From: Gonatopus flavifemur
Lineage: Eukaryota > Arthropoda > Insecta > Hymenoptera > Dryinidae
Length of the DNA stretch: 64,000 bases
Direction of reading: 5' to 3'
Assembly (NCBI GenBank): GCA_018340375.1
Contig: JAFFJZ010000094.1
Coordinates: 248,001-312,000, forward strand
Shown: one piece after another, positions 62,667 to 64,000 of the stretch
Layout: each line of letters begins with the position of its first letter
How positions within the stretch are numbered: position 1 is the stretch's first letter
Program-made: the position numbers and the translations under genes
The notes under the pieces: generated by a model
Database searches by the model: none
What the model was told of the DNA's origin: nothing
Seen by the model: only the letters and a program-made list of their open reading frames with translations

Positions 62667-64000
62667 TGTGACGTTTCGTTATGACCTTTACGCGTTGATA
62701 TGTGAAGATATCGACAATTAGAGAATTATCCCCCATGAATGCCTCTGGCTCGTCGGATAACCAAGGTTCGTTTTGGACTAGATGGGGAACGCGGGTCACA
62801 GATTATTAAAACAAGTCGGGATGAATTTCAAACAAGATTTATTATAAAGAAAATACGAGGTATAATAAACACTCCTTAAACATGACTGAGTGTGTGAACT
62901 GATCAAGGAAGTTCAAATCACAATAATAGAATTACATTACCCTAAATTAATTAAATTCTAACGATAATCGTGCTTATCATTATCTCATCAATAACTCATT
63001 TGTCCGGACTTTCTAGCGGTATCGTGTGCACACGCGCAATACTAACGCGAATTAGGTGTAGGACCTAACGAAAAGTTGACGCTTAAGAAATTTCAACAGG
63101 CTTAAGGCCGGTATTGCGCCATCTGGATGCGTTTTGGAACGCGACAAGTAAAATGGTTAGGACCCTAAGGCTTCTTCTAACTTTCTCAGATTCAAGCGAT
63201 CTGATTGGTCCAGACGAGATCAATCGATCCCGGTTACTAGATGTGAATCTAGACATATAATTCGGGTTGGCTAGATTTTCAACCCTAAGCCCCTGATTGG
63301 CTTAAGGTTTCTTACACTAGTCTTGGCCGTGAGACGTTGGCCCTATCGGAATTTCCCTAAGACTGCAGCCGTGAAAGGTTGGCGTTGCGGTGTATTCCCT
63401 TGATTGGCTGGATTTTGCCCTAGTAGAGTCTCGTAGGATTCACTTTTCAAGACTCACCCCCTTCCCTAGCCAGTCTCTAATTCTCGAGGATGGTTGATCC
63501 GATCCTCCTCCCTTCCCTAACCAACCCACCGATGAAGTCGAGGATTGAACCGACGACAACTCGGTCTATGCGCAAGGCCGTGACAACAGCCGGACGACTT
63601 CTCTTTTGGTGGAGAAACTCTCTCACCTTATTCAACCAAGCCAGGAGGATGATCCGAGCTGACTTGCTGTAGAGAACGAAGTGCCTTGATTCCCGCTCCA
63701 GTACCTCCTTTCATTCCCTGTTTGGGTTTTTCGGTACCGCGCACAACTCGTCTGCCGCCTGTCGGTTACGCGGCGAAACACCCTCGCTCGAGTATCGCAC
63801 TCGCATCGATCTTTGATACTCGATACTTCTTTTGAACTCACCACGCACATGCGCGGTGCGTCTAGACTCTATCCGAAATGGTCGACAGGTTTGTTTACAA
63901 CCTGTCATCACTTCGCGTACGGTTCGCAGTTTAGTATTCATTCGCGAGTGCCTCTTATTGTTGTAAACAATGTCGTGAATCCGCGATGTTGTTAAGCCCT
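62667..64000. mobile_element. Possible LTR or other insertion running off the window (TGTGACG start)
   Basis: The RTE copy stops abruptly at ...GAATAT and TGTGACGTTTCGTTATGACC follows. The next 1.3 kb is clearly richer in G and C than its surroundings, especially after 63000, and no frame shows domains. A TG start at an exact break inside another element fits an LTR, but the other end, primer-binding site and gag-pol are outside the window or absent. Confidence 0.3.

Overview
The window is eukaryotic and almost certainly from an arthropod, probably an insect. It is AT-rich, has GT-AG introns, and is packed with transposable-element (TE) families typical of insects: mariner and other Tc1/mariner-type DNA transposons, hAT, a Tnp2/CACTA-like transposase with introns, Jockey-like and RTE-like non-LTR retrotransposons, a Penelope-like GIY-YIG remnant, and many MITEs. 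A hymenopteran host is plausible but is only an inference. I see no rRNA, tRNA, CRISPR, bacterial operon or clearly single-copy host gene. Nearly every recognisable protein is TE-encoded, and most carry frameshifts or nonsense codons.

Layout. 0-5.5 kb: a Mos1-like mariner cut by the window edge, a hAT C-terminal fragment, then a 5'-truncated Jockey-like element (family A) ending in poly-A. 5.6-9.6 kb: decayed pieces of multi-copy TE-like protein families and a C2H2 zinc-finger fragment. 10-14.5 kb: a tandem repeat array, then a Tc1/mariner-type element (copy 1) of the DD41D type with a nested 1.3-kb insertion that itself holds a MITE. 14.8-17.1 kb: a decayed transposase-like gene split by a MITE. 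17.5-19 kb: a dispersed 12-mer array and a second satellite array. 19.6-20.3 kb: a 5'-truncated mariner. 22.4-24.1 kb: a large palindrome and degenerate repeats. 24.6-31.2 kb: inverted arms with a Penelope-type 3' signature, enclosing a GIY-YIG remnant and DD41D copy 2. 32.2-38.25 kb: an RTE-like element on the minus strand, split by a nearly intact mariner.

38.7-49.2 kb: the most gene-like block. It holds a three-exon Tnp2/DUF4218-like transposase gene followed on the same strand by an eight-exon gene with an N-terminal insect 'uncharacterised' domain and a DUF4806-like C-terminus. Nearly all introns in both are phase 1. A rosa-like DD41D transposon with about 390-bp inverted repeats and several MITEs lie in and between them. 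49.7-54.1 kb: a second fragment of family A, then a nearly full Jockey-like family B element. 54.5-62.7 kb: an inverted-arm structure carrying an unrecognised open frame, into which a 4-kb hAT (with its own intron) and an RTE 5' end have inserted. 62.7-64 kb: a GC-richer stretch starting TG at a break in the RTE copy, possibly an LTR element running off the window.

The genes here do not form a pathway. They are independent mobile elements that repeatedly inserted into one another. Several insertions can be read precisely because the opposite arm of an inverted repeat preserves the empty site.
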